Shown in pieces: positions 1-9,351 of a stretch of DNA of 64,000 bases; positions within the stretch are counted from its first letter, which is position 1; every line of letters begins with the position of its first letter. The DNA is taken from the NCBI GenBank assembly GCA_026982695.1, contig JALSGS010000034.1, positions 186,001-250,000 on the forward strand, given 5' to 3'. Both the position numbers and the translations under genes were made by a program. Source of the stretch: Saprospiraceae bacterium (GTDB lineage Bacteria; Bacteroidota; Bacteroidia; Chitinophagales; Saprospiraceae). The notes beneath the pieces are model-generated. The model did no database searches, was not told the DNA's origin, and saw nothing but the letters and a program-made list of their open reading frames with translations.

Positions 1-476
1 AGGAAGTACGCACGCGTTTGGAAAGCCTGATGCAAATTGGCGGCTCGCAGTCGGTGGAATCGTTCCATCGGCGGTTGGGCAAAATCATGTGGGAATACTG
101 CGGCATGGCACGCAATGCAGAAGGCTTGCGGAAAGGCATCCAGCTTATTCGCGAGCTGCGCAAAGCGTTTTACAAAGATGTATTCATTCCAGGCAGTATG
201 GATGAGTTCAACCCCGAATTGGAGAAGGCCCATCGTGTGGCAGACTTTCTCGAATTAGGTGAGTTGATGTGTATCGATGCATTACATCGCAACGAAAGTT
301 GTGGAGGGCATTTCCGCGAAGAATATCAGACAGAAGATGGTGAAGCCTTGCGCAATGATGAAGAATACGCTTATGTAGCTGCATGGGAATGGACTGATAT
401 TAACCAAGATCCTGTGTTGCACAAAGAACCGCTCGTGTTTGAAAACGTCGAACTGAAGACGCGCAGCTACAAGTGA
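1..476 (+). CDS. sdhA: Succinate dehydrogenase/fumarate reductase flavoprotein subunit, C-terminal part
   Basis: About 157 C-terminal residues of the FAD-binding subunit of succinate:quinone oxidoreductase. The frame is open from base 3 and runs in from outside the window, so the start is not visible. The tail (RxxFLELGELMCIDALHRNESCGGHFREE-type helical region, quoted here only by its pattern) is the C-terminal capping region of the SdhA/FrdA family in Bacteroidota, with the conserved E-S-C-G-G-H-F-R-E-E stretch. The iron-sulfur subunit follows 54 bases downstream, as expected of an sdhCAB operon in this phylum. The enzyme oxidises succinate to fumarate, or the reverse, at the cytoplasmic face of the inner membrane and feeds the quinone pool. 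Confidence is high because of the conserved tail and the sdhB neighbour. Confidence 0.93.
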   Translation, partial: EVRTRLESLMQIGGSQSVESFHRRLGKIMWEYCGMARNAEGLRKGIQLIRELRKAFYKDVFIPGSMDEFNPELEKAHRVADFLELGELMCIDALHRNESCGGHFREEYQTEDGEALRNDEEYAYVAAWEWTDINQDPVLHKEPLVFENVELKTRSYK

Positions 477-530
477 TGCACTTGCGCCTATTGGTTCTTG
501 TTTTGCTCACATTCACAAACTCAACGCGTC

Positions 531-1283
531 ATGAAACTTACGCTCAAAGTATGGCGGCAACAAGGCCCCAACGATAAAGGAGGGTTCGCCACTTACCAGG
601 TCGAAGCCAACGAACACATGAGCTTTCTCGAAATGCTCGATGTACTCAATCAGCAGCTTATTGAAAAAAAAGAAGAACCTGTAGCTTTTGATCACGATTG
701 TCGAGAGGGCATCTGTGGAGCTTGTTCTATGGTGATCAATGGTCAGCCTCACGGGCCCATGCAGAAGACCACTACTTGCCAGTTACACATGCGGCACTTC
801 AAGGATGGCGATACGATCTACATTGAGCCATTTCGCGCACAGGCTTTTCCCGTTGTAAAGGACTTGGTAGTAGATCGTTCGGCTTTTGATCGCATTATAC
901 AGGCAGGGGGCTACATTTCTGTAGATACGGGGCAAGCTCAAGATGGAAACGCCATTCTCATCCCCAAAGAGACTGCCTCAGAGGCTTTTGATGCGGCTAC
1001 TTGTATTGGTTGTGGTGCCTGTGTGGCAGCTTGCCCCAATGCTTCGGCCATGTTGTTTGTATCGGCCAAGATATCCCATTTGGCTTTACTACCTCAAGGA
1101 AAAATAGAGGCGAGTCGCCGTGTACAGCGCATGGTCAAGCAGATGGATGAAGAGGGCTTTGGGCGTTGTTCTAATGTGACAGCTTGTGAAGCCGAATGCC
1201 CCAAGGGCATTTCGGTGAGCCATATTGCACGCATGAATCGGGAATTTCTCAAATCGGTCTTTGGTGCTCCAGAGGCTGTGTGA
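531..1283 (+). CDS. sdhB: Succinate dehydrogenase/fumarate reductase iron-sulfur subunit
   Basis: 250 residues that carry electrons from the flavin of SdhA to quinone through three iron-sulfur clusters. The cysteines are visible: C57, C62, C65 and C83 for the 2Fe-2S cluster in the N-terminal ferredoxin fold; C158, C161, C164 and C168, and C213, C219 and C223, which supply ligands to the 4Fe-4S and 3Fe-4S clusters of the C-terminal domain. Length fits the family. The open frame extends up to a TTG at 498, but the ATG at 531 starts the conserved [10 protein letters not shown] opening and is preferred. It lies 54 bases after sdhA, in the same operon, and is followed by an intrinsic terminator at 1321. 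It acts at the inner membrane with a cytochrome b subunit that must lie upstream of the window. Confidence 0.96.
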   Translation: MKLTLKVWRQQGPNDKGGFATYQVEANEHMSFLEMLDVLNQQLIEKKEEPVAFDHDCREGICGACSMVINGQPHGPMQKTTTCQLHMRHFKDGDTIYIEPFRAQAFPVVKDLVVDRSAFDRIIQAGGYISVDTGQAQDGNAILIPKETASEAFDAATCIGCGACVAACPNASAMLFVSAKISHLALLPQGKIEASRRVQRMVKQMDEEGFGRCSNVTACEAECPKGISVSHIARMNREFLKSVFGAPEAV

Positions 1284-1320
1284 TTTGCAGTGTATCAGAT
1301 TAGTGTTGTAAGTTGTCCCG

Positions 1321-1352
1321 ACCCACCTGATCGTCAAAAGGTGGGTTTTTTT
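1321..1352 (+). terminator. Intrinsic terminator after sdhAB
   Basis: A perfect 8-base-pair stem (ACCCACCT at 1321-1328 with AGGTGGGT at 1339-1346), a 10-base loop and a run of T. It begins 38 bases after the sdhB stop codon and closes the sdh operon. Confidence 0.9.
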
Positions 1353-1458
1353 ATTGGATAAGTGCGCCTAAGTACAAAATTTTCTTTGTTAAAAAGGTGG
1401 TGGGTCGTGTTGTTCTTTGGCAAGAAGGTGCCATTTTTACACTAAATACCGAGCTCAT

Positions 1459-4386
1459 ATGAGAGAAATCACCCTGCTGTTGCTGTGGATCAGCATGTGG
1501 ATGGCCTGCCAACAAGGTGCTGGAGTCATTCAGCGCCACGATCGTCAACTTTTGGTGTATATCCCTCAAGACGTATGGCAAAAAAGTGATGCACAGCGAT
1601 TTGCGGGTCAATTAAAATCATTACCGCTTGATGCGGTAGTCATTACCCACTCGCTCGACTCGTTTACTGAGACCTCTTTAGTGCGCTATAGTGCGGTATT
1701 GCTCTACCAGCCTGTAGAAGATAGCTTCCAAATCTGGCACCATGCTGACTTGGAGCGCTATGTGGCAGCAGGAAATGGCTTACTGACAATTGATCGCTAC
1801 AGCGTCACGCCTTACCTATGGCCTTGGTACGACAGTATCGTTTGTCATCGCCTTTCAGCCAATGACCGCGTTTGGGGCCCTTTTGTGGGTTTTGCTTGGC
1901 AGGGTGGCAGAGCAGTGCGCAGCCTTTTAGATCGATGGTCAGGTGTGGACACCATTGATGTGCAGTACTTATGGCAGGCCGTGCAGTATGCCATTGGCTC
2001 GAATAGTTACAATTACGAGCAGGTAAGACAAAAGCGCGCACCGAATTTCAATCGCTTTACCAAAGTAGTGCTCGACAACGACATTTACGAGCCCATGGAA
2101 ATGGTGATCTTGCCCGATCTCAAGGTGCTATTTTTGGAGCGGCGTGGCAAGATGAAGTTATATGATCCGTACAAAAAGCGCACTATTGTAGCTGCCCAAT
2201 TTGATGTGTGCATTGATGGTAATTACGAAGATGGCTTGCATGGCATTGCACTTGATCCTGCCTATGGCAAAGAGAACTGGTGGATTTACGTGTATTACTC
2301 GCCTTCTTCGAGATGCGATATACCGGAACAATACTTGTCGCGTTTTGTCTTTCGCGACGATAGCTTGCACTGGCACACCGAACGCGTGCTGCTCAAAGTG
2401 CCCGTACAGCGCGAGACTTGCTGTCATTCTGGTGGGTCGGTAGCCTTTGGTCCTGATGGTTTGCTCTATCTCGCCACGGGTGACAATACCAGCTCTAAGG
2501 CTTCTGATGGCTATTCGCCACTCGATGAACGGCCTGGTCGGGCGCCTTACGATGCGCAAAAGTCTTCTTCCAACACCAATGACCTACGCGGAAAGATTTT
2601 GCGCATCAAACCTGAGCCCAATGGTACTTATTCAGTTCCTGAGGGCAACCTTTTCCCACCGAACGCGCCCAATACGCGTCCGGAGATTTACGCCATGGGC
2701 TGCCGCAACCCTTTTCGCATTACTGTTGATAGGCGTACAGGCTGGCTATACTGGGGCGATGTAGGGCCTGATGCAGGAGTGGACCATCCACGATACGGTC
2801 CCCAGAGTTACGACGAATGGAATCAAGCCAAGGGACCTGGCAACTTTGGATGGCCCTACTTCGAGGCGGATAACAAGGCTTTTCCCATGCGCGATTTTGC
2901 CACTGATGAGGTAGGTCCGCCTCAAGATCCAGCACATCCCGTCAACGAATCGCCCAACAATACGGGCATGCGCCTCTTACCACCAGCTCAACCTGCATGG
3001 ATATGGTATCCTTACGGCCCGTCTAAAGAGTTTCCCTTATTGGGGCAGGGGGCGCGGAGTGCAATGGTTGGTCCTTTTTATTATGCCGATGAGGTGATGC
3101 CTACGTCGATGGTGAAATTTCCTCCTTATTATGACGGCAAGCTATTCATCTTCGAATGGGCGCGTAGCTGGATCAAGGTACTTACTATCGATGAGCAAGG
3201 GCGTTTGTTGAAGATGGAACCTTTTTGTCCCGACATGCCCATCAGCAAACCTATCGACATGGTGTTTGGTCCCGATGGGGCCTTGTACGTATTGGAGTAT
3301 GGCCGCCAATATTTTATGAATAACCCCGATGCCATGCTTTCGCGTATTGAATTTGCTTCGGGAAACCGCCAGCCTATTCCTAGGGCACATATCCAGCCAT
3401 TACATGGAGCGGCACCTCTTCACGTAATAGTCGATGCTACTCCCTCCTTTGATCACGATACGGGTGATTCGGTAAGCATATCTTGGTTTATCAATGCCGA
3501 TCCGCGTGCTGTCAGCCATGCGCTACGCGACACGTTTGTGTTGGAGCAGATGGGAGTGCATAAAGTACGGCTATCAGTTACAGATCGTCATGGCGCCACA
3601 GCATGGGCTGATTGGCAGGTTGCTGTGGGCAACGATCCACCACGTGTACGCTTACACTATCAGGCCAACCGAAGTTTTTATTTCGGGCATAGAAGTGGCA
3701 CTTATCGAGTGGAAATACGCGATGTGGAAGATGAAGCAGCCGGTGGCATCGCTGATGATCGCATTGTGGTGCAGCAATCGTGGGTGCGTGATCCGGAGTT
3801 TTTCAATCGCCTACGGCAGGGTAAAGAGCCTTTACCTCAGGGGCCATTGGCCTACATAGAGGGTTTGCGTTTCATCAAAGAGAGCGACTGTTTGTCGTGT
3901 CATGAGTGGCAAGGCGAGAATGTAGGGCCGAGTTTTCAGCAAGTAGCCGAACATTATGGGTCGAGCGACGAAGAGGCTGTATTACTATTGGCGCAAAAAG
4001 TGATCAAAGGCGGTAATGGAGTGTGGGGTGAAGCAATGATGGCTGCACATCCACAGTTGAGTATGGAAGTGGCCGAGGTGATGGTGCGTTACATCTTGTC
4101 GTTAGACGGCGTGGAGCGTCTGCCACCTCAAGGGCAATTTCGCTTTGAGGCACATGCACCTGGCGATCGAGGTGGTTATGTGCTTTCTGTGGCATATCGA
4201 GATGGGGGGAGCAAGGGCGTACCTCCCTTAGAAGGACGTGATGTGTGTTTCTTGCGTCATCCATTAGTTGAGGCCGAGTGGTGCGATGGTATCTACAAAG
4301 GTATGGAGAGCCGTTTTGGTAAAAAACCAAGAGTTTACACAAGTGGGCTTGCGTGCAGGCGGCTATTTGTACTTTCGGAAAATTGA
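1459..4386 (+). CDS. Secreted lipoprotein: ThuA-like, glucose/sorbosone dehydrogenase, PKD and cytochrome c domains (frameshifted near the 3' end)
   Basis: 975 residues as read. The start is the ATG at 1459; the frame reaches back to a TTG at 1417, but from 1459 the product opens with a lipoprotein signal ending WMAC (lipid-modified C17). Domains in order: a degenerate ThuA-like segment (about 25-190), a PQQ-type glucose/sorbosone dehydrogenase beta-propeller (about 200-640), a PKD domain (about 645-730) and a cytochrome c domain with CLSCH haem site at C811/C814/H815. In Bacteroidota relatives a carbohydrate-binding module follows the cytochrome. Here it lies in another frame (4322-4663) beyond a run of six A at 4321-4326; one extra A explains the shift. 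As read, the protein ends with about 20 unrelated residues. Likely role: periplasmic or surface oxidation of a sugar or polyol with electrons passed to the haem. The substrate is unknown. Confidence 0.85.
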   Translation: MREITLLLLWISMWMACQQGAGVIQRHDRQLLVYIPQDVWQKSDAQRFAGQLKSLPLDAVVITHSLDSFTETSLVRYSAVLLYQPVEDSFQIWHHADLERYVAAGNGLLTIDRYSVTPYLWPWYDSIVCHRLSANDRVWGPFVGFAWQGGRAVRSLLDRWSGVDTIDVQYLWQAVQYAIGSNSYNYEQVRQKRAPNFNRFTKVVLDNDIYEPMEMVILPDLKVLFLERRGKMKLYDPYKKRTIVAAQFDVCIDGNYEDGLHGIALDPAYGKENWWIYVYYSPSSRCDIPEQYLSRFVFRDDSLHWHTERVLLKVPVQRETCCHSGGSVAFGPDGLLYLATGDNTSSKASDGYSPLDERPGRAPYDAQKSSSNTNDLRGKILRIKPEPNGTYSVPEGNLFPPNAPNTRPEIYAMGCRNPFRITVDRRTGWLYWGDVGPDAGVDHPRYGPQSYDEWNQAKGPGNFGWPYFEADNKAFPMRDFATDEVGPPQDPAHPVNESPNNTGMRLLPPAQPAWIWYPYGPSKEFPLLGQGARSAMVGPFYYADEVMPTSMVKFPPYYDGKLFIFEWARSWIKVLTIDEQGRLLKMEPFCPDMPISKPIDMVFGPDGALYVLEYGRQYFMNNPDAMLSRIEFASGNRQPIPRAHIQPLHGAAPLHVIVDATPSFDHDTGDSVSISWFINADPRAVSHALRDTFVLEQMGVHKVRLSVTDRHGATAWADWQVAVGNDPPRVRLHYQANRSFYFGHRSGTYRVEIRDVEDEAAGGIADDRIVVQQSWVRDPEFFNRLRQGKEPLPQGPLAYIEGLRFIKESDCLSCHEWQGENVGPSFQQVAEHYGSSDEEAVLLLAQKVIKGGNGVWGEAMMAAHPQLSMEVAEVMVRYILSLDGVERLPPQGQFRFEAHAPGDRGGYVLSVAYRDGGSKGVPPLEGRDVCFLRHPLVEAEWCDGIYKGMESRFGKKPRVYTSGLACRRLFVLSEN

Positions 4387-4663
4387 TCTACAGGGCATTG
4401 ACCAAATACGCCTTAGACTTAGAGGAGTGAAAGGTGGGCTTGTGCGCGTGCATCTAGATGGGGCAGACGGCCCGATAATTGGCCAGCGCCTGCTGCGTCC
4501 TTCGCAGGGCTGGCAGTGGATTGCTATGCCGCTGGTTAGTGATGGGCAGGTACATGACTTGTATCTGTCGTTTGGTGGAGGCCCAAACATTTGGAAAGAC
4601 AAAAAAGGACGAGTACAAGAATGGGATGCCTGGGCAGTGGATAAACTGGAATTTGTCCAATAA
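4322..4663 (+). pseudogene. Out-of-frame C-terminal module of the preceding protein (CBM6-like)
   Basis: About 113 residues in the +1 frame relative to the dehydrogenase gene, with no start codon of its own in a sensible place. The pattern GGYLYFRKIDL, IRLRLRG, then VRVHLDGADGP and a closing DAWAVDKLEF is that of the carbohydrate-binding module that ends ThuA/dehydrogenase/PKD/cytochrome lipoproteins. Reading five rather than six A at 4321-4326 joins the two frames seamlessly (SRFGKNQEFTQVGL). It is therefore the detached end of the same gene, either by a real one-base insertion or by a sequencing error in the homopolymer. Read in isolation, it would be an untranslated fragment. Confidence 0.8.
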
Positions 4664-4679
4664 TTTAAAAAACTTATTC

Positions 4680-5669
4680 ATGAGTTGCACGCGAAGAACT
4701 TTTCTTCATACAGCCGCACAGCTGGCACTGGGTATGGGTTTTTGGGGTCTATCGGCGGGTAGATCTCGTACTCGCTGGTTGTCTCGTCAAGGTAAGGCTG
4801 TACCGCCTTTGGAAGCGCCTTTGTTTTTCAAAATCTCTCTGGCACAGTGGTCTTTGCATCGCCAGTTGTTTTCTGGAAAGCTGGACAACTTGGATTTTGC
4901 TGCAAAGGCAAAAAATGACTTCGGCATATCAGCTGTGGAGTATGTCAACCAGTTTTTTAAAGACAAAGCTACTGATCGCAACTACCTGAGTGTGCTCAAG
5001 CGACGTGCAGAGGATGTGGGTGTGTACATCCACCTGATTATGATTGATGGGGAGGGGGCTATGGCCCATCTGGACGATGCCCAACGGAAGGTTGCAGTGG
5101 ACAATCACCGCAAATGGGTAGATGCAGCTGCCTTCTTGGGCTGCCGATCTATTCGCGTCAATGCACATGGAGAAGGCAGTGCACAAGAGGTTGCTGCTGC
5201 AGCGGTAGATGGCTTAGGTCGGCTGGGAAGCTATGCTCGGCAAGCTGGCGTACAAGTATTGGTGGAGAATCACGGTGGCTATTCGTCTAACGGGCAATGG
5301 TTGGCAGACGTAATCACCCAAGTGGATATGGACAACGTGGGTACCTTACCCGATTTTGGCAATTTTTGTCTGCGCTACAGCGAGGCCACACATGGGCAGG
5401 GCCACCAATGCGTGGAGTGGTATGATCGCTATCGAGGCGTACGCGAATTGATGCCTTATGCACGGGCTGTGAGTGCCAAATCGCATGACTTCGATGTACA
5501 GGGCAATGAGCACCATACAGATTATAGACGTATGCTCGAAATCGTGAAAGATGCGGGTTACCGAGGCTATATAGGTATTGAATATGAAGGCAATAGCTTG
5601 CCAGAAGAAGAAGGCATACGTGCCACGTTGCGTTTATTGCGTCGTATGGGTGCTTCCTTGGGCGAGTAA
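4680..5669 (+). CDS. Tat-exported sugar phosphate isomerase/epimerase-like protein
   Basis: 329 residues. The product starts MSCTRRTFLHTAAQLALG, a twin-arginine export signal, so it acts folded in the periplasm or as an anchored protein. The remainder is a xylose-isomerase-like TIM barrel (AP endonuclease family 2 fold): SLAQWSLHR near the start, VEYVNQFF, IHLIMIDGEG, the metal-ligand strand VLVENHGG and a final GYIGIEYEG. The start at 4680 was chosen because the signal sequence begins there; the frame extends upstream only through sequence that overlaps the preceding gene. It lies 16 bases after the carbohydrate-binding module of the secreted dehydrogenase, so the two probably share a transcript and a sugar-processing task. 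Substrate cannot be inferred. Confidence 0.85.
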   Translation: MSCTRRTFLHTAAQLALGMGFWGLSAGRSRTRWLSRQGKAVPPLEAPLFFKISLAQWSLHRQLFSGKLDNLDFAAKAKNDFGISAVEYVNQFFKDKATDRNYLSVLKRRAEDVGVYIHLIMIDGEGAMAHLDDAQRKVAVDNHRKWVDAAAFLGCRSIRVNAHGEGSAQEVAAAAVDGLGRLGSYARQAGVQVLVENHGGYSSNGQWLADVITQVDMDNVGTLPDFGNFCLRYSEATHGQGHQCVEWYDRYRGVRELMPYARAVSAKSHDFDVQGNEHHTDYRRMLEIVKDAGYRGYIGIEYEGNSLPEEEGIRATLRLLRRMGASLGE

Positions 5670-5678
5670 CCATACTTT

Positions 5679-5708
5679 TTTGGCGCGAGCCGCAAGCCCG
5701 TATATTTG
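5679..5708 (+). promoter_or_regulatory. Candidate Bacteroidota promoter for the enoyl-CoA hydratase gene
   Basis: TATATTTG at 5701-5708 matches the TAnnTTTG -7 element exactly. A TTTG at 5679-5682 lies 18 bases upstream within a T-rich tract. The -7 element ends 30 bases before the ATG at 5739. Confidence 0.5.
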
Positions 5709-5738
5709 CCGCCAGCCCAAACCAAAAAGAATTGCCGC

Positions 5739-6506
5739 ATGGACAAGACGCAAATGGGACAGGTGTCCTTTACAGTCGAAAAAGGTGTTGGCACAATTGA
5801 GTTTTACCATCCTGCACACAATTCTCTGCCAGGTAGGTTGTTGGCCCAATTAGCACAGACGATCCGAGAAGCTGGAGCTGATGAGTCGGTACATGTGGTG
5901 GTGCTGCGGAGTACAGGTGAGCGCACGTTCTGCGCTGGAGCCAGCTTCGACGAGTTGTTGGCTATTGAAAGTTTTGCGCAAGGAAAGGAGTTCTTTATGG
6001 GCTTTGCGCGTGTAATCAATGCGATGCGCCAGTGCCCCAAACTGATTCTTGGTCGCGTGCAAGGAAAGGCTGTAGGTGGTGGGGTAGGTGTGGCTGCTGC
6101 AACTGATTATTGTTTTGCCACGCGTCATGCTGCGGTCAAACTCAGTGAACTGGCTGTAGGCATTGGTCCTTTTGTAGTAGGGCCCGCAGTGGCACGCAAA
6201 GTAGGGCAAGCGGCTTTTGGCCAGATGGCTATCGACGCTACCCGATGGCACGATGCCAGTTGGGCGCTTGAAAAAGGGTTGTTTGCTCGCTTGTTCGACT
6301 CTATAGCAGAGATGGACGAGGCGATAGAAGCCTTGGCACATACCTTGGCCCAGTCGAGTGTAGAGGCAATGGTTCAGCTCAAAAAAGTGCTGTGGGAAGG
6401 CACTGAGCATTGGGATACCTTATTGGAACAGCGTGCTGAAATGAGTGGTCGCCTCGTACTGACGCCACCTGCACGTCGCGCTATTGAAGCTTTCAAGAAA
6501 AAGTAA
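5739..6506 (+). CDS. Enoyl-CoA hydratase/isomerase family protein
   Basis: 255 residues of the crotonase fold, the usual length. Visible family features are FCAGASFDELL (oxyanion-hole strand and helix), GRVQGKAVGGGVGVAAATDY (the glycine-rich second oxyanion loop) and the acidic residue in KLSELAVGIGP. The enzyme hydrates or isomerises an acyl-CoA double bond in the cytosol. Which acyl-CoA cannot be told. The ATG at 5739 starts MDKTQMGQVSF; a second ATG at 5754 is possible. A TAnnTTTG promoter precedes it, so it is probably transcribed independently of the secreted sugar enzymes upstream. About 260 bases without a clear feature follow. Confidence 0.9.
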   Translation: MDKTQMGQVSFTVEKGVGTIEFYHPAHNSLPGRLLAQLAQTIREAGADESVHVVVLRSTGERTFCAGASFDELLAIESFAQGKEFFMGFARVINAMRQCPKLILGRVQGKAVGGGVGVAAATDYCFATRHAAVKLSELAVGIGPFVVGPAVARKVGQAAFGQMAIDATRWHDASWALEKGLFARLFDSIAEMDEAIEALAHTLAQSSVEAMVQLKKVLWEGTEHWDTLLEQRAEMSGRLVLTPPARRAIEAFKKK

Positions 6507-6767
6507 GGGGCTTAGGCTTTAAAATAAATTCAGAGATCTGATTCTGATCTGGCAGTGTAGCCTACCCTCTTCGATCTACTTGATAATAAGAATAATGAAT
6601 TGGTAGGGGGGATGGATTCAATGCAAAATAGCAAATGCGCTTCGGAGTTAGTCCGTAAGCCAGGGGCTAATTCCTAATGGGAATATGCGTTTACATAGAT
6701 CAATCACTAGCACCAAAGGGTTAGGGTAATGAATAAGACAAATACCTGATGTGGATAACAAGGGTGA

Positions 6768-7106
6768 CTATTTCTTACTCAGGCGCAAGGTGGCAAGTGG
6801 TTGATTTTTCTCATCGAGAATTTGCACTAAGTAAAGGCCATTGGGCAGGTTGCCGATATAATACCTATGCTTGGGTTTGATTGTAAAGCGTTTTATCTCT
6901 CGTCCTACTAAGTTGAAAATAATGAGGAGTGTAGCGCGATTGCTGGCACTCAGTTCGATGTACTCGGTAGCGGGGTTGGGGAACACCTTGGCCTCTGTTT
7001 GCACAGCCCCACTTTTGCATCCTTGACAACTGGATGAACGAAAGCTTTGGGTAAATAGCGTCGTGGTAAAGGCAGCAAATGTGAGCAGGAGTAACAGGTG
7101 CTTCAT
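6768..7106 (-). CDS. Very small T9SS type A sorting domain protein
   Basis: 112 residues. A signal peptide (MKHLLLLLTFAAFTTTLFTQ) is followed by about 17 residues rich in Ser, Cys and Gly and then a complete type IX secretion sorting domain: VFPNPATEYIEL, a central LLIIFNLVGREIKRF strand pair and the closing LPNGLYLVQIL...LRLSKK. Such domains normally sit at the end of large exported proteins and are removed on export. Here almost nothing precedes the tag. The ATG at 7106 is chosen because it opens the signal peptide; an upstream ATG at 7121 is in frame. No operon partner is apparent. It may be a truncated remnant of a larger secreted protein or a real minimal substrate. Confidence 0.8.
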   Translation of the reverse strand: MKHLLLLLTFAAFTTTLFTQSFRSSSCQGCKSGAVQTEAKVFPNPATEYIELSASNRATLLIIFNLVGREIKRFTIKPKHRYYIGNLPNGLYLVQILDEKNQPLATLRLSKK

Positions 7107-7234
7107 AGGCTTATGCAACAAATATTATTTTTTTTGCAATGTAACGAGTTTTTTGGTTATTTCCAACACCTATATGGTGGGAATGTTTAGGGGGCCAGTG
7201 GGCAAAATCTTTTCGAAAACAAGAAGAGAAGGGC

Positions 7235-9181
7235 TTAATGCTCTTCTCCTTCGAGTTGTTTTTTAAACCACTCGACGAATTCCGAGAGCGTCATTGATCC
7301 GATATCGCCATGGCCTTGTTTTCGCACAGATACTTTGCCTTGAGCGACTTCCTTTTCCCCTACGATCAGCATGAAGGGCACTTTTTTCAATTCGGCATCG
7401 CGGATTTTGCGGCCGATTTTTTCGCTTCGATCGTCTACAAAGCCGCGAATGTCGTGTACTACCAGTTCATTGGCGACTTGCTGGGCATAGTCGAGAAAGC
7501 GGTCAGAAATGGGTAGCAAAGCGTATTGATCAGGAGCGAGCCATAGCGGAAACTTGCCAGCGCAGTGCTCGATAAGCACACCGATAAAGCGCTCCATAGA
7601 GCCGAAGGGCGCTCGGTGAATCATGACAGGGCGATGTGGCTTGTTGTCTGGGCCGATGTATTCGAGATTGAAGCGTTTGGGCAAGTTGTAATCTACTTGG
7701 ATGGTACCCAGCTGCCACGATCGGCCCAATGCATCTTTGACCATAAAGTCGAGCTTGGGGCCGTAAAAAGCAGCTTCACCCAATTCGGTGACTGTTTCCA
7801 GCCCAATTTCCTGGGTGGCTTCGATGATGGCCCTTTCAGCGCGCTCCCAGTCTTCTTCACTTCCTATGTATTTGTCTTTGTCCAGAGGATCGCGCAAAGA
7901 GATCTGGGCGGTGTAACTGTCAAACCCTAGTTTTTTGAGGACGAATTGCGTCAGCTCAAGTACGCCGAGAAACTCGTCTTTGAGTTGGTCGGGCGTGCAG
8001 AAAATATGGGCATCGTCTTGAGTAAAGCCACGCACGCGCGTCAGGCCATGTAATTCGCCACTTTGCTCATAGCGGTATACTGTGCCGAATTCAGCAATGC
8101 GCAAGGGCAGCTCCTTATATGATCGGGGGCGGTATCCGTAAATTTCACAATGGTGGGGACAATTCATGGGTTTGAGCAAAAACACTTCTCCTTCTTTAGG
8201 GGTTTGTATGGGCTGAAAGCTGTCTTCGCCGTATTTTTCCCAGTGGCCAGAGGTTTCGTAGAGTTCTTTTTTGCCAATATGGGGTGTGATGACGGGTTGA
8301 TAGCCCCGTTTGATCTGTTCTTTTTTTAGAAAATCTTCTAGTCGGCTGCGCAAGGCAGTACCTTTGGGCAACCAAATAGGTAGGCCAGCCCCTACTTTTT
8401 CTGAGAACATAAACAGCTCAAGCTCAGGACCCAGCTTGCGGTGATCGCGCTTTTTGGCCTCCTCGATCATGTGGAGGTACTCGTCGAGTTCTTTTTTCTT
8501 TGGAAAGGTGATGCCATAGATGCGCGTCAGCTGTTTTCGGTTTTCATCACCGCGCCAGTAGGCGCCAGCCACGTTCATCAGCTTGACCGCCTTGATACGG
8601 CCCGTATCGGGGATGTGGGGCCCGCGGCACAAGTCGATAAAGTTGCCTTGTTGATAAAAGGTGATTTCGCCATCATTGAGCTCTTCGAGCAACTCAAGTT
8701 TGTATTCGTCGCCTTTTTGCTTGAAGTATTCGATGGCTTCAGCTTTAGGCACTTCCTTGCGTATGTAGGGGTTTTTCTGGCGCGCCAGCTCCAACATTTT
8801 GGCTTCGATCTTTGGGAAATCTTCCGAGGAGATAGCGTATTTGCCAGGGTCTACATCGTAGTAAAATCCGTGCTCAATGGGGGGGCCAATGCCAAATTTG
8901 ATGCCGGGATAGAGTGCTTCAAGTGCTTCAGCCATGAGATGAGCAGATGAATGCCAGAAGGTGGCTTTTCCCTCTCTATCTTTCCAAGTGAGTAGCTCGA
9001 CGGTGGCGTCTTGGTAGATAGGGCGGGTAGCATCCCATACTTCTCCATTGATCTTGGCTGAAAGCACGTTACGTGCCAACCCTTCACTGATATCTTTAGC
9101 TATATCGAGCGCAGTTACGCCTTTGGGATATTGGCGCGTACGACCATTGGGGAATGTAATTGTAATAAGGTCTTGGCTCAT
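7235..9181 (-). CDS. thrS: Threonine--tRNA ligase
   Basis: 648 residues, full length. The N-terminal TGS domain ([16 protein letters not shown]), the editing domain, the class II catalytic core and the anticodon-binding domain follow in order. The zinc-binding Cys and His residues are present in [18 protein letters not shown] and IHRAPFGS, and the class II motif 3 lies in [16 protein letters not shown]. The enzyme charges tRNA-Thr in the cytosol and edits Ser-tRNA-Thr. The open frame runs further upstream to 9253, but the ATG at 9181 opens the conserved [13 protein letters not shown] start. A promoter-like TATTTTTG lies upstream on the minus strand at 9251-9258. Confidence 0.97.
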   Translation of the reverse strand: MSQDLITITFPNGRTRQYPKGVTALDIAKDISEGLARNVLSAKINGEVWDATRPIYQDATVELLTWKDREGKATFWHSSAHLMAEALEALYPGIKFGIGPPIEHGFYYDVDPGKYAISSEDFPKIEAKMLELARQKNPYIRKEVPKAEAIEYFKQKGDEYKLELLEELNDGEITFYQQGNFIDLCRGPHIPDTGRIKAVKLMNVAGAYWRGDENRKQLTRIYGITFPKKKELDEYLHMIEEAKKRDHRKLGPELELFMFSEKVGAGLPIWLPKGTALRSRLEDFLKKEQIKRGYQPVITPHIGKKELYETSGHWEKYGEDSFQPIQTPKEGEVFLLKPMNCPHHCEIYGYRPRSYKELPLRIAEFGTVYRYEQSGELHGLTRVRGFTQDDAHIFCTPDQLKDEFLGVLELTQFVLKKLGFDSYTAQISLRDPLDKDKYIGSEEDWERAERAIIEATQEIGLETVTELGEAAFYGPKLDFMVKDALGRSWQLGTIQVDYNLPKRFNLEYIGPDNKPHRPVMIHRAPFGSMERFIGVLIEHCAGKFPLWLAPDQYALLPISDRFLDYAQQVANELVVHDIRGFVDDRSEKIGRKIRDAELKKVPFMLIVGEKEVAQGKVSVRKQGHGDIGSMTLSEFVEWFKKQLEGEEH

Positions 9182-9250
9182 GGCCCTTGGTTTGGTTGGT
9201 TTGTAGAAAGTGCCCGTTACACACCCCATGTGTATGCGGCATGCAGATGG

Positions 9251-9283
9251 CAAAAATATGGCTTAGGTGGACGCATAGTGCAA
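9251..9283 (-). promoter_or_regulatory. Candidate promoter for thrS
   Basis: On the minus strand TATTTTTG (9258-9251) fits TAnnTTTG, and TTG lies at 9283-9281, 22 bases upstream. The -7 element is about 70 bases before the thrS start, leaving a leader of roughly 60 bases. Confidence 0.4.
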
Positions 9284-9351
9284 TTATTTGCATATAATAT
9301 GTGGATTAGGCGCTATTTTGATCGCGTGGTGTCTTTAGAATGGGGGAAAAA

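Noticed and set aside
6507-6767. Possible pseudogene or RNA in the gap after the enoyl-CoA hydratase
   Set aside because: CCTACC and GGTAGG repeats about 35 bases apart were noted, but no conserved protein or RNA structure was recognised.
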